A stretch of DNA of 64,000 nt from positions 2,497,001 to 2,561,000 of the forward strand of contig NC_019936.1 of assembly GCF_000327065.1 (NCBI RefSeq), given 5' to 3'. Within the stretch, counting starts at the first letter, position 1. Each line of letters begins with the position of its first letter. The notes under the pieces were generated by a model. The model did not search any database, was not told the DNA's origin, and saw nothing but the letters and a program-made list of their open reading frames with translations. The translations under genes and the position numbers were made by a program. The stretch comes from Stutzerimonas stutzeri RCH2. GTDB taxonomy: Bacteria > Pseudomonadota > Gammaproteobacteria > Pseudomonadales > Pseudomonadaceae. Below are positions 1-12,061 of this stretch, piece by piece.

Positions 1-170
1 TTACGGCTCTGGTTGACCAGCACCCGCAACACGCCACTGCGGCGAATTTCGGCCAGATCACGTACCTTGTCGGTCGATTGCCAGACCTCTGGCCCGGCCA
101 CGCGCGCGCTCGCCAACCCCGGCAGGAAAGCCAGCAGCAGGCAGAACAGAAGTGGCAGCAATCGTGGCAT
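1..170 (-). CDS. Periplasmic protein N-terminus, MltF/solute-binding-like (partial)
   Basis: Only the first 56 codons or so are inside the window; the gene runs off the left edge on the minus strand. The start is the ATG complementary to 168-170. The N-terminus is a signal peptide ([17 protein letters not shown] followed by a small-residue cleavage region). The mature part has the segment [18 protein letters not shown], typical of the first strand of family-3 solute-binding domains, including those fused to lytic transglycosylases (MltF type). The function cannot be fixed from this fragment: a membrane-bound lytic transglycosylase or a plain binding protein are both possible. It is divergent from tatD. 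Confidence 0.55.
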   Translation of the reverse strand, partial: MPRLLPLLFCLLLAFLPGLASARVAGPEVWQSTDKVRDLAEIRRSGVLRVLVNQSR

Positions 171-341
171 CGAGAACGCACCGGTCTGAAGACGCAGAGA
201 ACGCTAACGCGGTGCTCCCTGCCCGCAAAGGTGGCAAAGCCTCTCACAGGTCGCGCCTTTGCGCCAGTTTCGGCTCTAAACTGGTTTAAATATACACTTT
301 ATCTTATTGATTTAAATAGGCTTTATGTTTTCGAGGTCTTC

Positions 342-1148
342 ATGCAACTGATCGACATCGGGGTCAACCTGACTCATCCAACGTTTGCCGCTAATCCGGC
401 CGCGGTGGTCGAGCGTGCCAAGGCGGCAGGCGTGGTGCAGATGGTGCTTACCGGAACCAGCCTTGCTGAAAGCGAAGCGGCCCTCGGGCTCTGTCGGGAA
501 CTGGATGAATCCGGCCAACGGCTGTTCAGCACCGCTGGGGTGCATCCACACGATGCCAGCCAGTGGTCGACCGACAGCGCCGGCCAGTTGCGCGGTCTGC
601 TACGCGAACCGCCGGTGCGGGCGGTTGGCGAATGCGGCCTGGACTTCAATCGCGATTTCTCACCCCGCCCGCAGCAGGAGCGTGCACTGGAAGAACAGTT
701 GCAGCTGGCCGTCGAGCTGCAGCTTCCAGTCTTCCTCCACGAGCGCGATGCCAGCGAGCGCCTCGCGGCTATCCTGCGACCGTTCCGCGACCACCTCAAA
801 GCCGCCGTGGTGCACTGCTTCACTGGCGAGAAGGCGGCGCTGTATGCCTATCTCGATCTTGACCTGCATATCGGCATTACCGGCTGGATCTGCGACGAGC
901 GCCGCGGCACGCACCTGCACCCGCTGGTGAGAGACATTCCCGAGGGGCGGCTGATGCTGGAAAGCGACGCCCCCTACCTGCTGCCTCGCAGCCTGCGGCC
1001 GAAGCCCAAAAGCGGCCAGAACGAACCGGCCTATCTGCCGGAAGTCCTGCGCGAAGTCGCGCAGCATCGTGGCGAAAGCGCTGATCAACTGGCTGAACAC
1101 ACGACCCGCTGCGCCCGCTCATTCTTCGGCCTGCCTGACCTCGACTGA
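342..1148 (+). CDS. tatD: TatD-family metal-dependent hydrolase
   Basis: Protein of 268 residues, the usual length for TatD DNases/phosphoesterases of the amidohydrolase superfamily. The sequence shows the N-terminal DIGVNLTH strand, then [24 protein letters not shown] and ESDAPYLLP, which carry the family's metal ligands (Glu, His, His, Asp). The family has 3'-5' exonuclease activity and acts in DNA repair and turnover; the exact substrate here is inferred. I chose the ATG preceded by GAGG rather than a far-upstream in-frame start, because the region 171-341 is AT-rich non-coding DNA that likely holds the promoter. Confidence 0.9.
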   Translation: MQLIDIGVNLTHPTFAANPAAVVERAKAAGVVQMVLTGTSLAESEAALGLCRELDESGQRLFSTAGVHPHDASQWSTDSAGQLRGLLREPPVRAVGECGLDFNRDFSPRPQQERALEEQLQLAVELQLPVFLHERDASERLAAILRPFRDHLKAAVVHCFTGEKAALYAYLDLDLHIGITGWICDERRGTHLHPLVRDIPEGRLMLESDAPYLLPRSLRPKPKSGQNEPAYLPEVLREVAQHRGESADQLAEHTTRCARSFFGLPDLD

Positions 1149-1254
1149 TTCGCAAAATCTGCTCAAGCTCTGCGAACCGCGGCCGTTAATTGTTAGTCGC
1201 GCCGCAGAGCGCTTTTGCCGCGCCCCGGCAACCTCCTATAGAAGAAGAGCAGTC

Positions 1255-2724
1255 ATGGCCGTCTGGATTCGCGATCTGTCGCTCAAGTACAAATTCTGGG
1301 CACTCAACATGGTGACCTTCGTCATCGCCTTGTTGCTGGTGCTCTATGCCGTGCAGTTGGAACAAACCGCCCGCAGTGCCGACGCCCAGCTGGCTGCGCA
1401 GGCGCGCGCTTCGCTGCTGGCCGCCTGGCCGGATTCCGCCGCGCTGCCACAAGCGCCGGATCTGCTGCTGTTCCAGGCAAACCAGCGCGCGTCGATCGAG
1501 GGCAAGCCAGTGGCCGACAGAGGTTGGACCGCCCTCACCCACGACCGCCTGTTCGCCAATAATCCAATGGTCGGAGCGCAGGTTGTCGCCCGCACCGATG
1601 GCTCCAGCATTGCGGTACTGGCGCGCACGCCGAGCGTGATGCAAGTGCTGGGACAGCACTTTTTCAGCTACGCCACTGCAGTCGCCGTGCTGATGCTTGG
1701 TCTGCTCGCCGCCTCCCAGCTGCTGATCCGCTTTCTGCTAAGCCACCTCAATACGCTCAAGGACGTCATGCTGCATGTCGAGCGCAGCGGCGATCTGCAG
1801 GCACGGGTACCGCTGGACAGCCGCGACGAAGTCGGCCAGATGGCCAGCGCGTTCAACGCCATGCAGGGCGGCTATCAGCGCGTGGTCAGCACCGTTGCCC
1901 AGGCCGCAGCCCGTCTGGACGAAGGTGCCAGCCGCCTCGCCACGAGCATGAACGACGTGCACAAGGGTATGCGCGGGCAACAGGGCGAAACCGATCAGGC
2001 AGCGACCGCCATCAACGAGATGAGCGCCACGGTGCATCAGATCGCAGAGCATGCGCGCGAAACCCGCGATCAGTCGCAGAACGCCGATCGCCTGGCCGGC
2101 GACGGCCATCGGGTGGTTGGCCGGGTGGAGAAGTCCATTTCCAGCCTGTCCCAGGGCGTGCAGCAGACTGGTGAGATGATCGAGCAGCTGGCTGCCGACA
2201 GCCAGAGGATCAACGGCGTGGTCAATGTGATCCATAGCATTGCCGAACAGACCAACCTGCTGGCGCTCAATGCCGCCATCGAAGCAGCCCGCGCTGGTGA
2301 ACAGGGTCGCGGTTTCGCGGTGGTCGCCGATGAGGTGCGCAACCTGGCCAAGCGCGTGCAGGACTCCACCGACGAGATCACCCAGATGATCTCCGGCCTG
2401 CAGTCGATGACCCGCGACGCCGTGGAGTTCATGCAGGAAAGCTCGCTCAAGGCCGACGACTGCGTGCGGGAAGCCCATGACGCAGCGCAGGCGCTGGAGG
2501 CCATCGCCGATGCGGTCGCGCAGATGCGCGAAAGCAACACGCAGATCGCCGTGGCAGCCGAACAGCAAAGCCAGGTAGCCGAGGAGCTCAACCGCTCGGT
2601 TACCGGCATTCGCGACGTCACCGAGCGTACGGTGGAGCAGACCGTCAGCTCCGCCAGTACCAGCGCCGAGCTGGCAGCGCTTTCCGCTGACCTCAGTCGC
2701 GCCATCGGCCAGCTCAGGCTCTGA
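1255..2724 (+). CDS. Methyl-accepting chemotaxis protein
   Basis: Protein of 489 residues with classical chemoreceptor layout: short cytoplasmic N-terminus, first membrane segment at about 16-33, a small periplasmic sensor of about 100 residues, second membrane segment at about 138-158, a HAMP domain and a long cytoplasmic signalling hairpin. The hairpin tip is recognisable ([20 protein letters not shown], then [10 protein letters not shown]) and would bind CheW/CheA at the cell pole. The ligand is unknown because the periplasmic part matches no sensor family I can name. The gene stands alone upstream of the guanidine operon and is separated from it by a hairpin, so co-transcription is unlikely; a role in sensing guanidino compounds is speculation only. 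Confidence 0.9.
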   Translation: MAVWIRDLSLKYKFWALNMVTFVIALLLVLYAVQLEQTARSADAQLAAQARASLLAAWPDSAALPQAPDLLLFQANQRASIEGKPVADRGWTALTHDRLFANNPMVGAQVVARTDGSSIAVLARTPSVMQVLGQHFFSYATAVAVLMLGLLAASQLLIRFLLSHLNTLKDVMLHVERSGDLQARVPLDSRDEVGQMASAFNAMQGGYQRVVSTVAQAAARLDEGASRLATSMNDVHKGMRGQQGETDQAATAINEMSATVHQIAEHARETRDQSQNADRLAGDGHRVVGRVEKSISSLSQGVQQTGEMIEQLAADSQRINGVVNVIHSIAEQTNLLALNAAIEAARAGEQGRGFAVVADEVRNLAKRVQDSTDEITQMISGLQSMTRDAVEFMQESSLKADDCVREAHDAAQALEAIADAVAQMRESNTQIAVAAEQQSQVAEELNRSVTGIRDVTERTVEQTVSSASTSAELAALSADLSRAIGQLRL

Positions 2725-2736
2725 GCCGCTCTTAGC

Positions 2737-2763
2737 CGCCGCGTTGAATGCCACAACGCGGCG
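2737..2763 (+). terminator. Terminator-like hairpin after the chemoreceptor gene
   Basis: A perfect 10-bp GC-rich inverted repeat (CGCCGCGTTG / CAACGCGGCG) with a 7-base loop begins 13 bases after the chemoreceptor stop codon. There is no T-run after it, so it could be a weak terminator or an mRNA 3'-end stabiliser rather than a classical intrinsic terminator. Confidence 0.5.
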
Positions 2764-2866
2764 CGCGCTCGAAAAGCATGCATCACATCCCGCCAACGCC
2801 CCATGACGGGGCAGCCACCGTTCAGCGCCCGTTCTCCAGCGCCTACCATGCGCGATTGTCGTGCGT

Positions 2867-2882
2867 TGGCATCGCTCTTGCT
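2867..2882 (+). promoter_or_regulatory. Predicted sigma54 (RpoN) promoter for the guanidine operon
   Basis: TGGCATCGCTCTTGCT fits the -24/-12 consensus TGGCAC-N5-TTGCW with one mismatch (T for C in the -24 box). The GG and GC doublets are exactly 10 bases apart, the strictly required spacing. The predicted start at about 2893 leaves a short leader running straight into the riboswitch aptamer at 2929. Sigma54 control fits nitrogen-limited use of guanidine; no clear NtrC enhancer is visible upstream. Confidence 0.6.
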
Positions 2883-2928
2883 TTGCTGACAGGGCAGGCC
2901 AAGCTGCTGCAAAAATTCGAAATAGCCG

Positions 2929-3015
2929 ACTAGGGTTCCGACTCGCCTGCGAGTGACTGGTCCGAGAGTTGGCGACCTCCAGTGAGGTTACACGGCGGGA
3001 TAAAAGCCCGGGAGA
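2929..3015 (+). promoter_or_regulatory. Guanidine-I riboswitch (ykkC/yxkD leader), copy 1
   Basis: The three hallmark conserved blocks are present in order: CTAGGGTTCCG, CTGGTCCGAGAG and ACACGGCGGGATAAAAG followed by CCCGGGAGA. Their spacing fits the class I guanidine aptamer, an on-switch that senses guanidinium. Downstream genes encode guanidine uptake and degradation, as expected. I see no U-tailed terminator between the aptamer and the first gene. The expression platform is therefore probably translational, perhaps involving the CTCC at 3032-3035 and the GGAG of the ribosome site near 3059-3062 (inference). Confidence 0.95.
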
Positions 3016-3068
3016 ACAGCGTGATTGCACGCAGCTCCTGCGCTATCCCAAACACTGGAGGGTTTGCC

Positions 3069-3155
3069 ATGTGCCCGTTCGAATCGGCTCCGCCGTTCAC
3101 CGCCCTGCCCGCTCTCAAGGCCGTCGCAAACCGGGGCGCCTGCCCATGCGCCTGA
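3069..3155 (+). CDS. Small ORF (28 aa) between riboswitch and permease
   Basis: An ATG preceded at good distance by CTGGAGGG opens a 28-codon frame (MCPFESAPPFTALPALK...) ending at 3155, ten bases inside the permease gene that starts at 3146. It has the best ribosome site in the leader, so its translation could couple the riboswitch to permease translation. It has no recognisable homology. Guanidine ABC operons usually have a binding-protein gene at this spot, so it may also be a remnant or a chance frame left after that gene was lost or moved. Confidence 0.35.
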   Translation: MCPFESAPPFTALPALKAVANRGACPCA

Positions 3156-3961
3156 TCAATCGCTCACCCAGTCGCAGCGGCTGGCTCGCCCTGGCCATAT
3201 TGCCCTTCGCGCTGCTGCTGGCGCTGTACCTGACCAGCTCCACCCAACGCCTGGAACTGAACCCCAACGACAAGCTGCTGCCCAGCTTCGGCCAGATGAG
3301 CGCCGCCGTCGAACGCCTCGCTTTCACCCCTGACAAACGCTCCGGCGACTATCTGTTCTGGCAGGACACCGCATCCAGCCTCAAGCGCCTCGGTATCGGC
3401 CTGGCCATCGCGGCAGTCGCGGGCCTATGCCTGGGTATTGCCGCCGGCACTCTGCCACTGTTTAGCGCGCCGCTTTCGCCGCTGCTCACGGTGCTTTCGA
3501 TGGTGCCGCCACTGGCCATCCTGCCGATCCTGTTCATTGTTTTCGGCCTGGGCGAGCTGTCCAAGGTGATGCTGATCGTCATCGGCATCACCCCAATCCT
3601 GGCCCGCGACCTCGAGCAGCGTGCTCGCGAAATCCCCCGCGAGCTGCTGATCAAGGCGCAGACCCTCGGCGCCAACACCTGGACGCTGATCCTGCGCCTG
3701 GTCCTGCCGCAGCTGATGCCGCGCCTGCTGATCAGCCTGCGCCTGGTGCTCGGCTCGGCCTGGCTGTTCCTCATCGCCGCCGAGGCCATCGCCTCCACGG
3801 ACGGGCTCGGCTACCGCATCTTCCTCGTGCGCCGCTACATGGCCATGGACGTGATCCTGCCCTACGTCGCCTGGATCACCCTGCTGGCCTGGGCCATGGA
3901 TTTCACGCTGCGGCGCCTGACCCAGCTGCTGTTCCCCTGGTACGAAGGAGCCAAGGCATGA
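3146..3961 (+). CDS. Guanidine (urea-carboxylase-linked) ABC transporter permease
   Basis: Inner-membrane permease of 271 residues in the BPD_transp_1 family (TauC/SsuC-like), with about six hydrophobic segments. The cytoplasmic EAA loop is visible (KAQTLGANTWTL then LRLVLPQ), the contact point for the ATPase. It overlaps the small upstream frame by 10 bases and the ATPase gene by 4 bases (ATGA), so translation is coupled. Being first after a guanidine-I riboswitch and followed by guanidine-degrading enzymes, it most likely imports guanidine. The binding protein that normally precedes it is absent here; a candidate lies at 25192-26256. Confidence 0.85.
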   Translation: MRLINRSPSRSGWLALAILPFALLLALYLTSSTQRLELNPNDKLLPSFGQMSAAVERLAFTPDKRSGDYLFWQDTASSLKRLGIGLAIAAVAGLCLGIAAGTLPLFSAPLSPLLTVLSMVPPLAILPILFIVFGLGELSKVMLIVIGITPILARDLEQRAREIPRELLIKAQTLGANTWTLILRLVLPQLMPRLLISLRLVLGSAWLFLIAAEAIASTDGLGYRIFLVRRYMAMDVILPYVAWITLLAWAMDFTLRRLTQLLFPWYEGAKA

Positions 3962-4845
3962 GCGCCAAACAAAGCGGAGTCGTCACCAGCGAGGCTTTGG
4001 CAAACCTGGAGCACACTGCTCGTGGGAATCGCACCGCGGACAATTCCACACCATTCATCCAGGTCAAAAATGTCTGGCAGGAATACGGCGACCAGGTGGT
4101 GCTGGAGCGACTGAACCTGAACATCGCCGAAGGCGAGTTCTGCACCCTGGTTGGTGCATCCGGTTGCGGCAAATCGACCTTCCTGCGCCTGCTGCTCGGC
4201 CAGGAAGCGCCCAGCCGTGGCGAGATCCTGCTCAATGGCCAGCCACTGGCCAACGAACCAGATGCCAGCCGCGGCGTGGTGTTCCAGCGCTACTCGGTAT
4301 TTCCGCACCTGACGGTGCTGGACAACGTCGCCCTCGGCCTGGAGCTGCCACGCACCCCGCTGCTGGGCCGCCTGTTCGGGCGCCACAAGCGCGAAGCACG
4401 CGAGCAGGCCGCGCAGATGCTGCACAAGGTTGGCCTCGGCCATGCGCTGGACAAGTACCCGGCGCAGCTCTCCGGCGGCATGCAGCAGCGTCTGGCCATC
4501 GCCCAGGCGCTGATCATGAAGCCCCGCGTGCTGTTGCTGGACGAGCCGTTCGGCGCCCTCGACCCCGGTATCCGCAAGGACATGCACGCGCTGCTGCTGG
4601 AGCTGTGGCGGGAGACCCGACTGACGGTGTTCATGGTCACCCATGACCTGTCGGAAGGCTTCACCCTCGGCAGCCGCATCCTGGTCTTCGACAAGCCGCG
4701 CATCGATCCCCACGCCCCGGGCGCCTATGGCGCACGAGTGACCTACGACATTCCGCTGCACGAGGGCCGCCACGCTCCCGGCGCGTCCGCAGGCCTGCCG
4801 GCCGCCCTCGCCGACACTTTTCGCACTGCCTACCAAGGAGCCTGA
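3958..4845 (+). CDS. Guanidine ABC transporter ATP-binding protein
   Basis: Protein of 295 residues with a complete ABC ATPase domain after an unusual 33-residue N-terminal extension. Walker A is GASGCGKST at 66-74, the signature LSGGMQQ at 171-177, Walker B VLLLDEP at 191-197 and the switch histidine at 229. It energises the permease encoded immediately upstream (ATGA overlap). The first DUF1989 gene starts one base after its stop, so both lie in one operon. Family: nitrate/sulfonate/taurine-type importers; the substrate guanidine is inferred from the riboswitch and neighbours. Confidence 0.88.
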   Translation: MSAKQSGVVTSEALANLEHTARGNRTADNSTPFIQVKNVWQEYGDQVVLERLNLNIAEGEFCTLVGASGCGKSTFLRLLLGQEAPSRGEILLNGQPLANEPDASRGVVFQRYSVFPHLTVLDNVALGLELPRTPLLGRLFGRHKREAREQAAQMLHKVGLGHALDKYPAQLSGGMQQRLAIAQALIMKPRVLLLDEPFGALDPGIRKDMHALLLELWRETRLTVFMVTHDLSEGFTLGSRILVFDKPRIDPHAPGAYGARVTYDIPLHEGRHAPGASAGLPAALADTFRTAYQGA

Positions 4846-4846
4846 C

Positions 4847-5575
4847 ATGAGCGCTTCACTCGCGATCCGCCCCACGCTGTACGAGGAAACCGTTCCCGGC
4901 GGCGGCCACACCTCCTTCGTTCTCAAGCGCGGCCAACTGCTGCGCCTGACCGATCTCGAAGGCGGCGCCAACGTCAGCGTCATGCTGCTCAACGCCAATG
5001 AAAAGAGCGAACGCCTCAACCTGCCGGACACGCTCAAGGGCCAGCACACCGCCAAGCTCAGCGCCGGGCATTGCCTGTATTCGGACATGGGCCGCGTGCT
5101 CGCCGCCATCACCGCCGACACCTGCGGCTGGCACGACAGCTTCGGCGGCGTGCTCAACGCTAAAGAGGTGACCGAAAAGTACGGCGAAGGACGCTACCAG
5201 GAACTGCGCAACGGCTTCTTCCGCAATGGCACGGACAACCTGCTGGTGGAAATGGGCAAGTGGGACCTGAACCTGCAGGACCTCTTGATGGTGCTCAATC
5301 TGTTCAGCCGGGTGGACGTCGATGCCGACGGCGCTTTCGCCTTTCAGCCCGGCAACAGCCAGCCCGGCGACTACGTCGAGCTGTACGCACCGATGGACAC
5401 GCTGGTGATCCTCACCGCGCTGCAGCATCCGCTGGACCCGAATCCCGACTACGCGCCAAAACCGGTGCAGCTCAGCTGGCACAGCGTCGCCAGCGACGGC
5501 ATCAGTGTGCTCTGCCGCACTTCGCGACCCGAGAATGGCCGCGCCTTCCATAACACCGAACGGCTGTACGTCTGA
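4847..5575 (+). CDS. Carboxyguanidine deiminase subunit (UAAP1, DUF1989)
   Basis: Protein of 242 residues of the DUF1989 family, long annotated as urea carboxylase/amidolyase-associated protein. It shows the family segments [27 protein letters not shown] and the C-terminal HNTERLYV. Work on guanidine assimilation (Schneider and colleagues, 2020) showed that two such paralogues form CgdAB, which removes ammonia from carboxyguanidine to give allophanate. This is the larger of the two; I do not assign A or B. It sits between the transporter and the carboxylase as in other guanidine operons, with AAGGAG just before the start. Cytoplasmic. Confidence 0.88.
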   Translation: MSASLAIRPTLYEETVPGGGHTSFVLKRGQLLRLTDLEGGANVSVMLLNANEKSERLNLPDTLKGQHTAKLSAGHCLYSDMGRVLAAITADTCGWHDSFGGVLNAKEVTEKYGEGRYQELRNGFFRNGTDNLLVEMGKWDLNLQDLLMVLNLFSRVDVDADGAFAFQPGNSQPGDYVELYAPMDTLVILTALQHPLDPNPDYAPKPVQLSWHSVASDGISVLCRTSRPENGRAFHNTERLYV

Positions 5576-5586
5576 GGAGTGCCGAG

Positions 5587-6222
5587 ATGACGATCATTGC
5601 AAGCAACCTGCACCCTGAAACCGCCGTGTTCCGCCACGAAATCCCTGCTGGCGAGCCGTATCTGTTCGAAGTGAAGGCCGGCCAGACCTTGCGCCTGCTC
5701 GATCTGGAAGGCAACCAGGCCGTGGACACGCTGTTCTTTAGCGCGAGGAATCCGCGCGAGCGCTACGACCCGCAACGCACCCTGCGCAAGCAGAATCGCG
5801 TCTACCTCACCACCGGCACGGTGCTCTATTCGAACCTTGGTAATCCGCTGCTGACCATCGTCGCCGACACCTGCGGTCGCCACGACACCCTCGGCGGCGC
5901 CTGCGCCCAGGAAAGCAACGTGGTGCGCTATGCGCTGGACAAGCGCTACATGCACAGCTGCCGCGACAACTTCCTGCGCGCCAGTCTGCACGACGGCCGC
6001 CTGAGCAAGCGTGACATCGGCGCCAACATCAACTTCTTCATGAACGTGCCGGTGACGCCCGAGGGTGGGCTGACCTTTGCCGACGGCATTTCCGCGCCAG
6101 GCAAGTACGTGGAGCTTAAAGCGGAGCAGGACGTGATCGTGCTGATCTCCAACTGCCCGCAGCTAAACAACCCTTGCAATGGCTGGAACCCGACCCCAGC
6201 CGAGGTGCTGGTGTGGGACTGA
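5587..6222 (+). CDS. Carboxyguanidine deiminase subunit (UAAP2, DUF1989)
   Basis: Protein of 211 residues, paralogous to the preceding gene. Both share a [16 protein letters not shown] strand and the [12 protein letters not shown] motif whose Cys and His are probably metal or active-site residues. The C-terminus has the family motif [16 protein letters not shown]. Together the two subunits are expected to deiminate carboxyguanidine, linking the carboxylase to allophanate hydrolase. It starts 11 bases after the first subunit, preceded by GAGG. Its stop codon overlaps the ATG of a small frame (TGATG at 6220-6224). Confidence 0.88.
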   Translation: MTIIASNLHPETAVFRHEIPAGEPYLFEVKAGQTLRLLDLEGNQAVDTLFFSARNPRERYDPQRTLRKQNRVYLTTGTVLYSNLGNPLLTIVADTCGRHDTLGGACAQESNVVRYALDKRYMHSCRDNFLRASLHDGRLSKRDIGANINFFMNVPVTPEGGLTFADGISAPGKYVELKAEQDVIVLISNCPQLNNPCNGWNPTPAEVLVWD

Positions 6223-6341
6223 TGCCGCTGTTGCAACGCTACCTGCTGCCGCTGCTGCAGGCGCGCTCCGGGCAGCGGCCCGACTTGCGGGCAATCAAGA
6301 CCCCCTCTCCAACCACGGACGGCCGTGGCGCAGATGAATAA
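6222..6341 (+). CDS. Candidate 39-aa microprotein frame
   Basis: The ATG at 6222 overlaps the stop of the DUF1989 gene (TGATG) and opens 39 codons ([20 protein letters not shown]...) ending TAA. It fills most of the unusually long 158-base gap before the carboxylase in an operon that is otherwise packed. The first 14 residues are hydrophobic and leucine-rich. The start overlap and GC codon style are suggestive, but there is no independent ribosome site and I recognise no homologue, so this could be chance. Confidence 0.25.
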   Translation: MPLLQRYLLPLLQARSGQRPDLRAIKTPSPTTDGRGADE

Positions 6342-6358
6342 AGGCGGGACGGCCCGCC
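6313..6358 (+). promoter_or_regulatory. Twin ACGG-loop hairpins before the carboxylase gene
   Basis: Two 16-base hairpins, 6313-6328 (CCACGG-ACGG-CCGTGG) and 6343-6358 (GGCGGG-ACGG-CCCGCC), each have a perfect 6-bp stem and the same ACGG loop and are offset by exactly 30 bases. Each presents GGA at the loop edge. The first contains CACGGACG, which fits the RsmA/CsrA core CANGGANG. They lie just upstream of the carboxylase ribosome site, so RsmA-type translational control or intra-operon attenuation is possible; this is inference. Confidence 0.4.
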
Positions 6359-6380
6359 AGCCCTTCGAGGGTTACTGAAG

Positions 6381-9980
<3,600 letters not shown>

Positions 9981-10034
9981 GCCCGAAGCAACCGTATCCA
10001 CCAACCGGCCCAGCGGGCCGGCAACGAACATTGC

Positions 10035-10062
10035 GGTGGAAAAGGCTGCGCCGTTTTCCACC
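10035..10062. repeat. GGTGGAAAA...TTTTCCACC palindromic element
   Basis: A palindrome with 9-base arms GGTGGAAAA and TTTTCCACC around a GGC/GCC inner stem is followed by CCTACG. Elements with this sequence are scattered between genes in P. stutzeri-type genomes. Only one copy is seen here, between the carboxylase and allophanate hydrolase genes. It could act as an mRNA processing or stability hairpin in the operon. Confidence 0.5.
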
Positions 10063-10078
10063 CTACGAGGAACATGAG

Positions 10079-11881
10079 ATGACCACGACATTCGACCTGC
10101 GCCTGGCCACATTGAGCGCCGCCTACCGCGAAGGCACCACTACCCCGCGCCAACTGATCCTCGAACTACGCGCCAAGGCCGCCAAGCTGAACGGCGAGTT
10201 CAATGCCTTTATCCACCTGCTGAGCGCCGCAGAACTCGAACCGTTTCTCGCAACCTTGGAAGGCAAGGCACCCGCCGAGCTACCGCTCTACGGCATCCCC
10301 TTCGCCATCAAGGACAATATCGACCTGGCCGGCATCCCCACCACCGCCGCCTGCCCCGCCTTTGCCTATACACCGGAAACCAGCGCCACCCTCGTCGAGC
10401 AGCTGATCGCCCTCGGCGCGGTGCCGCTGGGCAAGACCAACCTCGACCAGTTCGCCACCGGTCTCAACGGCACCCGCTCGCCCTATGGCGAATGCCGCAA
10501 CTCCGTGCACCCGGACTACCCCTCCGGCGGCTCCAGCGCCGGCTCCTCGCTGGCCGTGGCGCTGGGGCTGGCAAGTTTCGCCCTGGGCACCGATACCGCC
10601 GGTTCCGGCCGCGTGCCGGCGGCGCTGAACAACCTGGTGGGGCTGAAGGCGAGCAAGGGGCTGATCTCCACCGCCGGGGTGGTGCCCGCCTGCCGCACGC
10701 TGGATTGCGTGACCTTCTTCACCGCCACGGCCGCCGAAGCCAGTCAGCTGCTGGCGCTCACCGCCAGGCTCGATCCGCGTGACGAATACAGCCGCAGCAA
10801 CCCGCTGTGGAACGACGGCTCGGCTTTTGGTCAGGTGAAATCCTTCCGCTTTGGCGTGCCATCGCAGCTGGAATTCCTCGGCTGCGCGGAAAGCCCGGCA
10901 TTGTTCGCCGCCACCATCGAACAGCTGAAAGCCATTGGCGGCGAGCCGGTGGAAGTAGACTTCGCCCCCTTCCTCGAAGCTGCACGCCTGCTCTACGAAG
11001 GCCCGTGGGTCGCCGAACGCTACAGCGTGGCGGGCGAGCTGATCGAGCAGCAGCCCGACGCCGTGCTGCCGGTGATAAAGGCGGTGCTGGAAAAGGCACC
11101 CGGCACCACCGCCGTGCAGCTGTTCCAGGCGCAGTACCGTCTACAACAGCTCAAGGCCATCTGCGACCGGATCATGGCCGAGGTGGATTGCGTGCTGACG
11201 CCCGCCTACCCGCGCCCGGTCACCCTCGCCGAGCTTCACGCCGAGCCGGTCAAGCGCAACTCGGACCTGGGCTACTACACCAACTTCATGAACATGCTGG
11301 ACTACGCCGCCGTGGCGGTGCCGGCGGGTGTAATGCGCAACGGCCTGCCCTGGGGCGTGACCCTGTTCGGCCGGGTGTTCACTGACCAGTACCTGTTGAG
11401 CCTGGCCGACGCGCTGCAGCGGCAACATGGCATCGCGCTAATCGGCGGCCAGTCGATCACCTCGCCCGCTCCGCAAAACCCGGCGCGCAACGACCGTGCC
11501 CGTGTAGTGGTCTGCGGCGCGCATCTGGACGGGCTGCCGCTGAACTGGCAGCTCAGGCAGCGCGGCGGACGGCTGCTGGAAACCACCCGCAGCTCGCCGG
11601 ACTACAAGCTCTACGCCCTCGCCGGCGGGCCGCCGCTGCGCCCGGGCATGGTTCGCGTCGCCGAAGGCGGAGCGGCCGTCGAGGTTGAAGTCTGGGAGCT
11701 GCCGAGTCTGGAGCTCGGCTCCTTTCTCACCGGCATTCCGGCACCGCTCGGTCTGGGCAAGGTGCAGCTGGCCGATGGTCGCTGGGAAACAGGCTTCATC
11801 TGCGAGCCCTACGGCCTGGACGGCGCCCAGGACATCACCGAACTGGGCGGCTGGCGCGCCTATCTGAAAAGCCGCGGCTAA
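10079..11881 (+). CDS. atzF: Allophanate hydrolase
   Basis: Protein of 600 residues: an amidase-signature domain (about 1-450) plus the C-terminal domain typical of allophanate hydrolases (about 470-600). The Lys-Ser-Ser machinery is visible: Lys78 in FAIKDN, the GGSSAGSS loop around 152-153 and the nucleophile Ser176 in GTDTAGSGR. It hydrolyses allophanate to ammonia and CO2, the last step of guanidine nitrogen release; allophanate comes from the deiminase and possibly from the biuret-hydrolase-like enzyme at 18685. I start at the ATG preceded by GAGGAACATGAG; the upstream in-frame extension overlaps the carboxylase gene and is not plausible. Confidence 0.92.
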   Translation: MTTTFDLRLATLSAAYREGTTTPRQLILELRAKAAKLNGEFNAFIHLLSAAELEPFLATLEGKAPAELPLYGIPFAIKDNIDLAGIPTTAACPAFAYTPETSATLVEQLIALGAVPLGKTNLDQFATGLNGTRSPYGECRNSVHPDYPSGGSSAGSSLAVALGLASFALGTDTAGSGRVPAALNNLVGLKASKGLISTAGVVPACRTLDCVTFFTATAAEASQLLALTARLDPRDEYSRSNPLWNDGSAFGQVKSFRFGVPSQLEFLGCAESPALFAATIEQLKAIGGEPVEVDFAPFLEAARLLYEGPWVAERYSVAGELIEQQPDAVLPVIKAVLEKAPGTTAVQLFQAQYRLQQLKAICDRIMAEVDCVLTPAYPRPVTLAELHAEPVKRNSDLGYYTNFMNMLDYAAVAVPAGVMRNGLPWGVTLFGRVFTDQYLLSLADALQRQHGIALIGGQSITSPAPQNPARNDRARVVVCGAHLDGLPLNWQLRQRGGRLLETTRSSPDYKLYALAGGPPLRPGMVRVAEGGAAVEVEVWELPSLELGSFLTGIPAPLGLGKVQLADGRWETGFICEPYGLDGAQDITELGGWRAYLKSRG

Positions 11882-12006
11882 ACGGCGGCAGCACACGGGG
11901 CGCCGGTGCCATGCAACCAGCAGTCCCGGCGCCTTACCCAACCCTGCAATAACCGCTATAGCCATTCCGTCGCATCGCCGGAACATCCCCGTTCCGGCCG
12001 ACCTCC

Positions 12007-12047
12007 GATGCAGAGCCATGCCGATCTCGGTCGGCACCATCTGCATC
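12007..12047 (+). promoter_or_regulatory. Large imperfect hairpin directly before an aldo/keto reductase RBS
   Basis: Arms GATGCAGA...TGCCGA (12007-12024) and TCGGCA...TCTGCATC (12031-12047) give 14 base pairs with a small internal loop. They end three bases before the AAGGAGG ribosome site of the next gene. The dyad could be a regulator operator or a translational control hairpin. The 125 bases before it (11882-12006) hold a looser GC repeat (GGCGCCGG / CCGGCGCC) and nothing else I can identify. Confidence 0.4.
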
Positions 12048-12061
12048 CGAAGGAGGACTCC

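Noticed and set aside
2748-2933. 61-codon frame upstream of riboswitch 1
   Set aside because: It overlaps the terminator-like hairpin, the sigma54 promoter and the start of the riboswitch, and lacks a ribosome site.
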